From: Acidobacteriaceae bacterium | GTDB lineage: Bacteria > Acidobacteriota > Terriglobia > Bryobacterales > Bryobacteraceae | Length of the DNA stretch: 7,464 nucleotides | Direction of reading: 5' to 3' | Assembly: GCA_019246575.1 (NCBI GenBank) | Contig: JAFAQG010000112.1 | Coordinates: 1-7,464 of the forward strand | In this document: positions 1-5,436 of the stretch, piece by piece | Numbering within the stretch: the stretch's first letter is position 1 | How the letters are laid out: the number at the start of each line of letters is the position of its first letter | The notes under the pieces: generated by a model | Database searches by the model: none | The model's input: the letters and a program-made list of their open reading frames with translations, nothing else | Told to the model about the DNA's origin: nothing | Program-made: the position numbers and the translations under genes

Positions 1-945
1 GCCGAACCGGCCGTTGCGCGCGCGGATTTCGGAAAATTTCTTCGCGACGGTAGCCAACGCGAGTGCCCATGAAACGGGCTTAAATTCGCCGGCCGCATTA
101 CGCACGAGAGGCGAAGTCAGGCGCTCTGGATGCTCGTTGAAATCGAAAGCATACCGGCCCTTAATGCATAGGAACTCGCCGTTTATGCCGGAGCGGTCGC
201 GATTGTTTGCGCGAATAATCTCGCCGTTGCGTACGCCGAGCGTTGTTTTGCAGCCGTTCGAGCAGTGAGTGCAAACGGTACCCACATGCTCCATCTCCCA
301 GGGCCGGGTTTTATAGCGGTACGTGCCGGGGATGAGCGCACCTACGGGACAGATATCGATGCAAGCGCCGCATTCGTCGCACTCGAGATGATCGCCGCGG
401 TTGGGAACGATCTCGGCAACTGCGCCTCTGTTTCCAATTCCAAGGGCGCCTACGCCCAGTCCTTCTCCGCAGATCCGGACGCAGCGGTAACAGAGAATAC
501 AACGCGGCGCATCATAGAAGACGATAGGCGACCACTGCTTCTCGTCTACATGGATTTTGCCTTCGCGGAACCGGCTCTCGCCGGCGCCATAACGGAAAAC
601 CATGTCCTGCAATTCGCACTCGCCGCCTTTGTCGCAAACCGGACAATCGAGCGGATGATTGGTCAATAGAAATTCGAGAGTGCCCTTGCGCGCGTTCCGA
701 ACTACTTCGGAATCGGTGTGAACCACCATCCCTTCGGCAACGGGCAGCGTACAGGCGACCTGAAGCTTCGGCGTTTTCTCCACTTCCACCAGACACATAC
801 GGCACGCGGCCTGGAGGGAAAGACCGTCGTAATAACAGAATGCGGGAATAGCAATGCCCGCTTCTTTCGCCGCATTGATTAACAGGGCGCCGGGGGGGGC
901 TTGTAGTTTGTGGCCGTCTATAGTGAAGTTGACTGGATCAGCCAT
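1..945 (-). CDS. nuoG: NADH-quinone oxidoreductase subunit G (NuoG), N-terminal 315 residues; truncated by window edge
   Basis: This is the iron-sulfur and molybdopterin-fold subunit of the complex I peripheral arm, carrying electrons from NuoF towards the quinone site. The frame is open from ATG at 945 to base 1 with no stop, so only the N-terminal part is seen. Order of elements: 2Fe-2S ferredoxin domain with C37, C48, C51 and C65 (N1b); the HPLDCPVCDKGGEC motif with H97, C101, C104 and C110 (N5); C149, C152 and C155 with C199 in ICPVGAL (N4); and C225, C228, C232 and C260 at the start of the molybdopterin-oxidoreductase domain (N7, with the spacing I recall for Thermus Nqo3). Unusually, C159, C189, C192 and C195 form a second complete ferredoxin-type set, as in [FeFe]-hydrogenases and NAD-linked formate dehydrogenases. 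Those relatives are the alternative identity, but the nuoEF neighbours and CPVGAL argue for NuoG. The start lies 18 nt after nuoF, without a clear Shine-Dalgarno. Confidence 0.95.
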   Translation of the reverse strand, partial: MADPVNFTIDGHKLQAPPGALLINAAKEAGIAIPAFCYYDGLSLQAACRMCLVEVEKTPKLQVACTLPVAEGMVVHTDSEVVRNARKGTLEFLLTNHPLDCPVCDKGGECELQDMVFRYGAGESRFREGKIHVDEKQWSPIVFYDAPRCILCYRCVRICGEGLGVGALGIGNRGAVAEIVPNRGDHLECDECGACIDICPVGALIPGTYRYKTRPWEMEHVGTVCTHCSNGCKTTLGVRNGEIIRANNRDRSGINGEFLCIKGRYAFDFNEHPERLTSPLVRNAAGEFKPVSWALALATVAKKFSEIRARNGRFG

Positions 946-963
946 AAGCTAATGACGCCCAAC

Positions 964-2283
964 TTAGTGCGCGACCGCGAGCTCCGGAACGCGCTCTTCC
1001 AGTGTGCGATGCCGGTTCGTGAGATACGCTTCGAATTCATGGCGGAATTTTGTGACGAATCCCGTTGTCGGCATGGCTGCCGCATCTCCGAGCGCACAGA
1101 ATGTCCTGCCGAACATATTATTTGCTAACTCGGCGACTAAGTCGATATCGCTCGGTTGACCGTAGCCATCATGAAAACGCTGCAGGACTTTTTTAATCCA
1201 GGTCGTGCCCTCCCGGCAAGGGATACACCAGCCGCAGCTTTCGTGCGCATAGAACTTAATGGTGCGCAGCGCGACTGCCACGATATCGGTATCTTCATCG
1301 AGCACGATCATGCCTCCGGAGCCCGCCATCGACTTAGCCTTTGCGATGGAATCATAGTCGAGCGCCAAATCGCGGCACTCCTCAGCCTTCAATACGGGAG
1401 CAGAGGAGCCGCCCGGAATGACAGCCTTGAGCCTCTTCCCGTTCCGGACGCCGCCGCAGACGTCGTTAATGAGCCGCATCATCGGGAAACCGAGGGGCAC
1501 CTCGTAAACGCCGGGCTTGTTTACGTGTCCTGAGACACACATCAGTCGAGTTCCGCCGTTCCTCGGAACCCCGAGCTCCGCGTACCAAATGCCACCGTTT
1601 CGGATGATGACGGGAACAGAGGAGTATGTCTCCGTGTTATTCAGAATCGTCGGGGATTGAAACGCACCCACAACTGCCGGAAACGGAGGCTTCAACCGCG
1701 GAACGCCGCGTTTCCCTTCGAGCGATTCGAGCAGCGCCGACTCTTCTCCGCACTCGTAGGCGCCGGCTCCAGTGTGGGTGTAAACGTCGAAATCCCAACC
1801 CGAACCCAAAACATTTTTCCCGAGATAGCCGCGTTCGTATGCCTCGGCAATGGCGCGGTCGACGATCTCAATTAAATATCGATACTCGCCGCGGATGAAT
1901 ATGTAGCCCTTGTTGGACTTGATCGTCCAGCCCGCGATCATCATGCCTTCGAGCAACTGGTGCGGATCGTTCTCCATCAGAAGACGATCCTTACAGGTGC
2001 CAGGCTCGCTCTCGTCCGAGTTACAAATCACGTAAGTCGGTTTTCCGGTGGTGCGGGGGACGAAGCTCCATTTCATGCCGGTGGGAAATCCCGCTCCGCC
2101 GCGGCCTCGGAGCGAAGAGACTTTAAGCTCTTCGATGATGGCTTCGGGCGTCATGTCCAGCGCCTTACGGATCGCAACATAACCGTCATTTGCGAGATAC
2201 GTTTCGATAGAGGCAGAATTTGGGAGCGCGAACCGTTGCGAAATGACTTTTGTCTCGAGCGGGCTTGGTTCGTTGTAGAGCAT
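964..2283 (-). CDS. nuoF: NADH-quinone oxidoreductase subunit F (NuoF), NADH- and FMN-binding
   Basis: NuoF oxidises NADH with FMN in the cytoplasmic N-module of complex I and passes electrons to cluster N3. The 439-residue length is typical of the family. Visible motifs are the glycine-rich FMN-binding segment GRGGAGFPTGMKW (residues 60-72), ICNSDESEPGTCKDR near 87-100, and the NADH/FMN-contact segment GAGAYECGEESALLESLEG (172-190). The [4Fe-4S] N3 ligands are C350, C353 and C356 in ESCGWCIPCREG plus C396 in TFCALGD. The second residue pair of the NADH motif is YE, where many homologues have YI; this is a minor variation. The ATG at 2283 lies 5 nt after the nuoE stop, so translation is probably coupled. 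An AGGAAGG stretch lies inside the end of nuoE, rather far upstream. Soluble HoxF or FDH beta subunits are related, but the operon context settles the call. Confidence 0.97.
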   Translation of the reverse strand: MLYNEPSPLETKVISQRFALPNSASIETYLANDGYVAIRKALDMTPEAIIEELKVSSLRGRGGAGFPTGMKWSFVPRTTGKPTYVICNSDESEPGTCKDRLLMENDPHQLLEGMMIAGWTIKSNKGYIFIRGEYRYLIEIVDRAIAEAYERGYLGKNVLGSGWDFDVYTHTGAGAYECGEESALLESLEGKRGVPRLKPPFPAVVGAFQSPTILNNTETYSSVPVIIRNGGIWYAELGVPRNGGTRLMCVSGHVNKPGVYEVPLGFPMMRLINDVCGGVRNGKRLKAVIPGGSSAPVLKAEECRDLALDYDSIAKAKSMAGSGGMIVLDEDTDIVAVALRTIKFYAHESCGWCIPCREGTTWIKKVLQRFHDGYGQPSDIDLVAELANNMFGRTFCALGDAAAMPTTGFVTKFRHEFEAYLTNRHRTLEERVPELAVAH

Positions 2284-2288
2284 CTTGC

Positions 2289-2789
2289 TTACGAAGCCTT
2301 CCTCGTATAAGTGCCGTCGCGCAATGCTGCCACTAATTGATCGAATCGCTCCGGCGTCACGCGATGATGAAAGTCATAGTTGATTTGAATCGCCGGCGCC
2401 CACGCACAGGCACCCATACATTCGACTTCTTCAAGCGAGATCAAGCCATCGGACGTAACCTCTTTATTACCGATGCCGAGGGTGCGGCTTGCATGACTGT
2501 AGAGTTCTTCTGCCCCAAGAACCTGACAGCAGATGTTGGTACAGACCTGCACATGATATTTTCCCAGCGGCTTGCGATGAAGCATCGAGTAATACCCGAT
2601 TACTTCATCGACTTGCAGCGGAGTTACTCCGCAGCGGCGTGCCACTTCCTCGACTAACTCCTGCGACACGTAGCCTAGCTCGTCCTGCGCGTAGAGCAGC
2701 ATGGGAACGACGGCGGATCTTGTCCGGCGAGGCGGGTAGCTATTCAGCAGTTTGGCGAAACGCTGCTCGAGAGCCGGTGAAAACGTCAT
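2289..2789 (-). CDS. nuoE: NADH-quinone oxidoreductase subunit E (NuoE), thioredoxin-like [2Fe-2S] protein
   Basis: NuoE is the 24-kDa type subunit that pairs with NuoF and carries the off-path [2Fe-2S] cluster N1a. The 166-residue protein has an N-terminal helical region (about 1-65) followed by a thioredoxin-like [2Fe-2S] domain. The four ligands are C83 and C88 in VCTNICCQ and C124 and C128 in VECMGACAWAP. The spacing of 5 and then 4 is the family pattern. C87 beside C88 is an extra cysteine. The ATG at 2789 follows the nuoD stop after only 2 nt and has no good Shine-Dalgarno, so it probably depends on ribosomes finishing nuoD. The typical length and intact ligands suggest a functional subunit. 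Confidence 0.96.
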   Translation of the reverse strand: MTFSPALEQRFAKLLNSYPPRRTRSAVVPMLLYAQDELGYVSQELVEEVARRCGVTPLQVDEVIGYYSMLHRKPLGKYHVQVCTNICCQVLGAEELYSHASRTLGIGNKEVTSDGLISLEEVECMGACAWAPAIQINYDFHHRVTPERFDQLVAALRDGTYTRKAS

Positions 2790-2791
2790 GG

Positions 2792-4051
2792 CTAACGATC
2801 GACATCCCCGAGCACAAAATCCATGCTCCCCATGGCGGCAATGGAATCGGCAATGAGTAGGCCTTCGAGCATCTCGCCGAGCGATTGGAGATTGCCGAAA
2901 CTCGGCGTTCTCATGAAGACGCGATGCGGCTTTGCGGTGCCATCGCTCACGACATAATACCCAAGCTCGCCACGCGGCGATTCAATCACCTGATAGACGG
3001 AGCCCTCCGGAACGCGATAGCCTTCCGTCACAATTTTGAAATGGTAGATGAGCGACTCCATCTGGGTCTTCATCTTTTCGCGATCCGGCAGCAAGATGTG
3101 CGGCGCATCGGCGCGCCACGCCCCGCTGGGCATGCCTTCGAGCGCCTGTCGTACGATGCGGACGCTCTGCCGCATTTCCTCCATGCGCACCTCGAAACGG
3201 GCGTAGACATCGTTGGCGGTTCGCGTCGGGACCGCGAAATCGAACTGCTCGTAACTTGAATACGGAGCATCCTTCCGGACATCCGTTTTTACGCCCGCTG
3301 CGCGTAGCAGCGGACCCGTCACGGCGAGATCGAGCATGTCTTCTACGGGAAGGCCACCCACACCTTGCGTTCGTTGGAGCCAGATGGGGTTTGCCGCCAG
3401 CAGGTCCTGATACTCGTCGATGCCGCGCGCGAGGCGCTCTATGAGAGCTGAACAGACTTTGTGCCAGCCCCGAGGCGGCTCAAGCGCGAGACCGCCCGGC
3501 CGGATGTAGCTGGTCATCATTCGCTGCCCCGAGAACATCTCGAAGACTTTTAAGATTTCTTCCCGCTCTCGGAAGCAGTAGAAGTACACCGACATCGCGC
3601 CGATATCGAGCGCGTGCGTTGCCAGCCAGACGAGGTGGCTCGAAATTCGCTGCATTTCGTTCAGCATCACCCGCATCCATTGCGCAAATGCGGGAATCTC
3701 GAGTCCGAGCAGCAGCTCGACGGCAAGCGAGTAACACGTATTGTTACAGAGGTTCGAGAGGTAGTCGGTCCGATCCGTTAATGGAACTACCTGCTGATAC
3801 TTCAACGCCTCGCATTGTTTTTCGATGCCGGTGTGCAGATATCCGATTTCCGGCCTGGCATTTAAGATAGTTTCGCCGTCGAGCTCGAGCACAACCCGGA
3901 GGACACCGTGCGTTGACGGGTGCTGTGGTCCCATGTTCAGGACCATTCGGCGGGCTTCGGGCGCGGGGAGCGGCTCTATTCGGGAAGGATCCGGACTGTG
4001 GAGCTCCTGCTCGGCATCAAGCGACGCGACATCGGTCGTGCCTTCTCTCAT
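2792..4051 (-). CDS. nuoD: NADH-quinone oxidoreductase subunit D (NuoD), 49-kDa quinone-site subunit
   Basis: NuoD forms most of the quinone-binding cavity of complex I together with NuoB. It descends from the large subunit of [NiFe] hydrogenases but does not bind nickel. The 419-residue protein has an acidic N-terminal extension of about 35 residues, then the hallmark MGPQHPSTHGVLR (40-52) and PEIGYLHTGIEK (67-78). It ends in VLGDVDR, matching the family's conserved C-terminus. H48 and Y97 (in DRTDYLSN) sit 49 residues apart, as do the quinone-head-group ligands His and Tyr of the Thermus and bovine homologues, so the quinone pocket looks intact. The ATG at 4051 has an AAGGA Shine-Dalgarno 8 nt upstream (plus-strand 4060-4064). 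A 79-nt gap to nuoC contains a tandem repeat. NuoD is separate from NuoC here, unlike the fused NuoCD of Escherichia coli. Confidence 0.97.
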   Translation of the reverse strand: MREGTTDVASLDAEQELHSPDPSRIEPLPAPEARRMVLNMGPQHPSTHGVLRVVLELDGETILNARPEIGYLHTGIEKQCEALKYQQVVPLTDRTDYLSNLCNNTCYSLAVELLLGLEIPAFAQWMRVMLNEMQRISSHLVWLATHALDIGAMSVYFYCFREREEILKVFEMFSGQRMMTSYIRPGGLALEPPRGWHKVCSALIERLARGIDEYQDLLAANPIWLQRTQGVGGLPVEDMLDLAVTGPLLRAAGVKTDVRKDAPYSSYEQFDFAVPTRTANDVYARFEVRMEEMRQSVRIVRQALEGMPSGAWRADAPHILLPDREKMKTQMESLIYHFKIVTEGYRVPEGSVYQVIESPRGELGYYVVSDGTAKPHRVFMRTPSFGNLQSLGEMLEGLLIADSIAAMGSMDFVLGDVDR

Positions 4052-4059
4052 AACGTCAA

Positions 4060-4064
4060 TCCTT
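4060..4064 (-). promoter_or_regulatory. Shine-Dalgarno of nuoD
   Basis: On the minus strand this reads AAGGA, 8 nt before the nuoD ATG at 4051. It is the proximal member of three similar purine motifs (AAAGGA, AGAGGA, AGAGGA) in the nuoC-nuoD gap and the only one correctly spaced to act as the ribosome binding site. Confidence 0.6.
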
Positions 4065-4067
4065 TTC

Positions 4068-4099
4068 AGCCTTCGTCCTCTTCAGCCCTCGTCCTCTTC
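4068..4099. repeat. 16-bp tandem repeat, two copies, in the nuoC-nuoD spacer
   Basis: Plus-strand units AGCCTTCGTCCTCTTC (4068-4083) and AGCCCTCGTCCTCTTC (4084-4099) match at 15 of 16 positions. A degenerate partial copy, ATCCTTTTC (4059-4067), sits next to them on the nuoD side. Read on the minus (coding) strand, each unit carries AGAGGACGA, a Shine-Dalgarno-like motif. The partial copy supplies the real nuoD ribosome binding site. The repeat is non-coding: it lies between the nuoC stop and the nuoD start. Confidence 0.85.
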
Positions 4100-4130
4100 A
4101 TCGGGCGCGCCCCCAATACCTTTTGAGAAG

Positions 4131-4619
4131 CTATTCGTTCGAATAAGAGTACTTATGGCCATGGGTCGGGTAATCTTTGCGTAGCGGATGCCCCTCCCAA
4201 TCGGCCGGCATCATAATGCGCTCGAGATACGGGTGATCCCGAAAACGAATTCCAAACAGATCGAAGACCTCGCGTTCATACCAGTTGGCGCCGCGCCAGA
4301 TCGAAGTTACGGACTCGATCTCTTCCTCCTCGTCGACGCGCACTGTGAATCTGAGACGCTGGTTGCGTGCGATTGAGCGCACAAAATAAACAACCTCGAA
4401 TCGTGGCGAACGCGGCCACCAATCGACCGCTGTTATTCCGCCGAACTGCTCGAACCCGGCACTGTCTTTGAAATACCGGGAAACCTGTAACAGGAACGCT
4501 GGGGCGATCTCCGGCACAGGTCCATCGGCAGCCCGCTTTGCTCCGGTGATCGCGCCGGGAAACTGCTCGTCGAGCGCGGCAGCAGTCTCGTTCTCGGCTA
4601 ACGCTTCAGGCAGCGGCAC
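4131..4619 (-). CDS. nuoC: NADH-quinone oxidoreductase subunit C (NuoC), 30-kDa type subunit
   Basis: NuoC is a cofactor-free connecting subunit of the complex I Q-module, packing against NuoD and NuoB. The 162-residue protein has an Ala/Pro-rich N-terminus (about 1-40), which is probably poorly conserved. The 30-kDa fold follows, with the full family signature at 113-150: WYEREVFDLFGI, then HPYLERIMMPADWEGHPLRKDYP. The start is GTG at 4619, with AGGAG (plus-strand 4630-4634) 10 nt upstream inside the lysine-rich tail of nuoA. The gene overlaps nuoA by 14 bp, which implies translational coupling. The oddity is the direct nuoA-nuoC junction: nuoB is usually between them. The residues just after the GTG are weakly constrained, so the exact start is less certain than the identity. 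Confidence 0.95.
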   Translation of the reverse strand: MPLPEALAENETAAALDEQFPGAITGAKRAADGPVPEIAPAFLLQVSRYFKDSAGFEQFGGITAVDWWPRSPRFEVVYFVRSIARNQRLRFTVRVDEEEEIESVTSIWRGANWYEREVFDLFGIRFRDHPYLERIMMPADWEGHPLRKDYPTHGHKYSYSNE

Positions 4620-5025
4620 GTTTCTTCTTCTCCTGCGTTTCGCGCCTGCGATTTTCAGCCGACCAGTCTAAGACGCCTTTCTTCCAGATGTAGAAGAAAC
4701 CGCACAGAACCAGAACAATGAACAGAAGCATTTCAAAAAACGCGAAAAGCTTCAGCTGCCGGTAAACAACGGCCCAGGGATAAAGAAAAATAGCTTCAAT
4801 ATCGAACAGAATGAAGACCATCGCGACCAGGTAGAATTTGACGCTGAAGCGCTCGCGAGCACTTCCGACCGGCTTCATTCCCGACTCGTAGGGCGACAGC
4901 TTTACCGGGTCCCGAACCCGGCGCCCCAAAACGGCAGAGGCCCCGATCATGCCTCCGGCTACCGCCATCGCGATCAGAATTTGTATGAGGACCGGGAACC
5001 ACGTCTGCGCGTACGTCGTCGGCAT
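4606..5025 (-). CDS. nuoA: NADH-quinone oxidoreductase subunit A (NuoA), small membrane subunit
   Basis: NuoA is a three-helix membrane subunit at the junction of the membrane and peripheral arms of complex I, next to the quinone channel. The 139-residue protein has hydrophobic segments at about 9-33, 63-83 and 92-114. The conserved loop YESGMKPVGSARERFSVKFY (46-65) and the FDIEAIFLYPWA segment (74-85) are diagnostic. After the usual KKGVLDW end there is a 20-residue highly charged tail rich in Lys and Arg, whose DNA also supplies the nuoC ribosome binding site. I chose ATG at 5025. An upstream TTG at 5046 would add only seven unconserved residues and lies almost on the predicted transcription start. 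It is first in the operon, behind the 5058-5084 promoter candidate. Confidence 0.95.
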   Translation of the reverse strand: MPTTYAQTWFPVLIQILIAMAVAGGMIGASAVLGRRVRDPVKLSPYESGMKPVGSARERFSVKFYLVAMVFILFDIEAIFLYPWAVVYRQLKLFAFFEMLLFIVLVLCGFFYIWKKGVLDWSAENRRRETQEKKKRAAA

Positions 5026-5057
5026 GAGATCGCTACCAGGGTACAACCAGCAGATTC

Positions 5058-5084
5058 ATTATAATGAGCGCATCCACATGACAA
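5058..5084 (-). promoter_or_regulatory. Candidate sigma-70 promoter for the nuo operon
   Basis: On the minus strand, TTGTCA (plus 5079-5084) and TATAAT (plus 5058-5063) are separated by 15 bp. The -10 is a perfect consensus match and the -35 matches 5 of 6. The spacing is shorter than the optimal 17 bp. Transcription would start near 5051 and give a leader of about 26 nt to the nuoA ATG. This is inferred from sequence match only. Confidence 0.45.
5060..5065 (+). promoter_or_regulatory. Candidate -10 element for thiS (shared palindrome)
   Basis: TATAAT on the plus strand is part of the perfect palindrome CATTATAATG (5057-5066), so it overlaps the minus-strand -10. No good -35 is seen 16-18 bp upstream (5037-5042 reads CAGGGT). 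A plus-strand promoter here would be weak or activator-dependent. Transcription would begin near 5072, leaving a leader of about 57 nt to the thiS GTG. Confidence 0.3.
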
Positions 5085-5116
5085 CGCGGGTTGGTGACGA
5101 GCTGCCGGTCGAGTGC

Positions 5117-5122
5117 AGAGGA
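5117..5122 (+). promoter_or_regulatory. Shine-Dalgarno that decides the thiS start
   Basis: AGAGGA lies 6 nt before GTG at 5129. The in-frame upstream ATG at 5078 has no purine-rich motif in front of it. The 5129 start also gives the usual ThiS length. Confidence 0.55.
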
Positions 5123-5128
5123 CGTGCA

Positions 5129-5344
5129 GTGGAACCAGAGTCTATCGATATAACGATCAACGGCGAGCAGAAACGGGTCGCTCCCGGGCAGTCGATTGCG
5201 GCTCTCCTGGAAGTACTGAACATCGGTTCCGACCGGGTTGCGGTTGAGCTTAATAAATCGATTGTGCGCAAGCGGAATTGGCACGAAACAATTGTTCCGG
5301 ACGGCTCGCGAATTGAGATCGTCGAGTTTGTCGGTGGCGGATAA
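5129..5344 (+). CDS. thiS: Sulfur carrier protein ThiS (ubiquitin-like, MoaD/ThiS family)
   Basis: ThiS carries sulfur as a C-terminal thiocarboxylate for the thiazole ring of thiamine. It is normally adenylylated by ThiF and used by ThiG. The 71-residue product matches the family length and pattern: ITINGEQKRV strand at 8-17, a helix around SIAALLEVLNI (22-32), VAVELNKSIVRKRNW (37-51), VPDGSRIEIVEFV (56-68), and a C-terminal GGG whose last two glycines are the reactive tail. Starting at ATG 5078 would give 88 residues with an unconserved 17-residue extension and no Shine-Dalgarno, so GTG 5129 is preferred. It stands alone: no thiG, thiF or thiO lies beside it, and the next gene has its own promoter. 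It could serve another sulfur-transfer pathway, but the GGG end and ThiS-like body favour thiamine. Confidence 0.88.
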   Translation: MEPESIDITINGEQKRVAPGQSIAALLEVLNIGSDRVAVELNKSIVRKRNWHETIVPDGSRIEIVEFVGGG

Positions 5345-5365
5345 GGTCGTGTGTACCCATAAAAC

Positions 5366-5394
5366 GTACTTGACTCTTTTTGTAGGTCGAGTAC
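5366..5394. promoter_or_regulatory. Inverted repeat (candidate operator) over the merR-family gene promoter
   Basis: GTACTTGAC (5366-5374) and GTCGAGTAC (5386-5394) are inverted copies matching at 8 of 9 positions, with an 11-bp spacer. The left arm covers most of the -35 and the right arm runs into the -10. A dimer bound here would block RNA polymerase. The dyad lies immediately upstream of a DNA-binding regulator gene, so autorepression is the simplest reading, but this is inference. Confidence 0.55.
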
Positions 5395-5397
5395 AAT
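5370..5397 (+). promoter_or_regulatory. Sigma-70 promoter for the MerR-family gene
   Basis: TTGACT (5370-5375) and TACAAT (5392-5397) each match the consensus at 5 of 6 positions and are separated by 16 bp. The predicted transcription start is near 5404, leaving about a 33-nt leader to ATG 5437. The spacer is not the elongated 19-20 bp of activator-type MerR promoters, so RNA polymerase could use it unaided. Confidence 0.65.
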
Positions 5398-5436
5398 TTG
5401 GTGAGCCGCTCGAAATCAAAACGGAAACGGGCCAGT

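Noticed and set aside
265..669. 134-codon plus-strand open frame opposite nuoG
   Set aside because: The minus strand here encodes all the NuoG iron-sulfur ligands without interruption, so this is a shadow frame.
1156..1533. Plus-strand open frames inside the nuo genes (for example 1156-1533, 1960-2310, 2337-2657, 2885-3259)
   Set aside because: They are opposite to well-supported nuoF, nuoE and nuoD and their products have no family features.
4103..4112. 10-bp palindrome GGGCGCGCCC in the nuoC-nuoD gap
   Set aside because: It has no loop for a stable hairpin and no T-run. Such GC palindromes are expected by chance in this base composition.
5026..5046. TTG at 5046 as the nuoA start
   Set aside because: It adds seven unconserved residues, has no Shine-Dalgarno and lies at about the predicted transcription start. 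ATG 5025 is better.
5067..5128. TPP riboswitch before thiS
   Set aside because: The leader is too short and lacks the conserved CUGAGA-type core.
5033..5419. 128-codon minus-strand open frame
   Set aside because: It is antisense to thiS and runs over two promoter regions, with no recognisable motifs.
5398..5436. TTG at 5398 as the start of the MerR-family gene
   Set aside because: It begins directly after the -10 box, upstream of the predicted transcription start near 5404.
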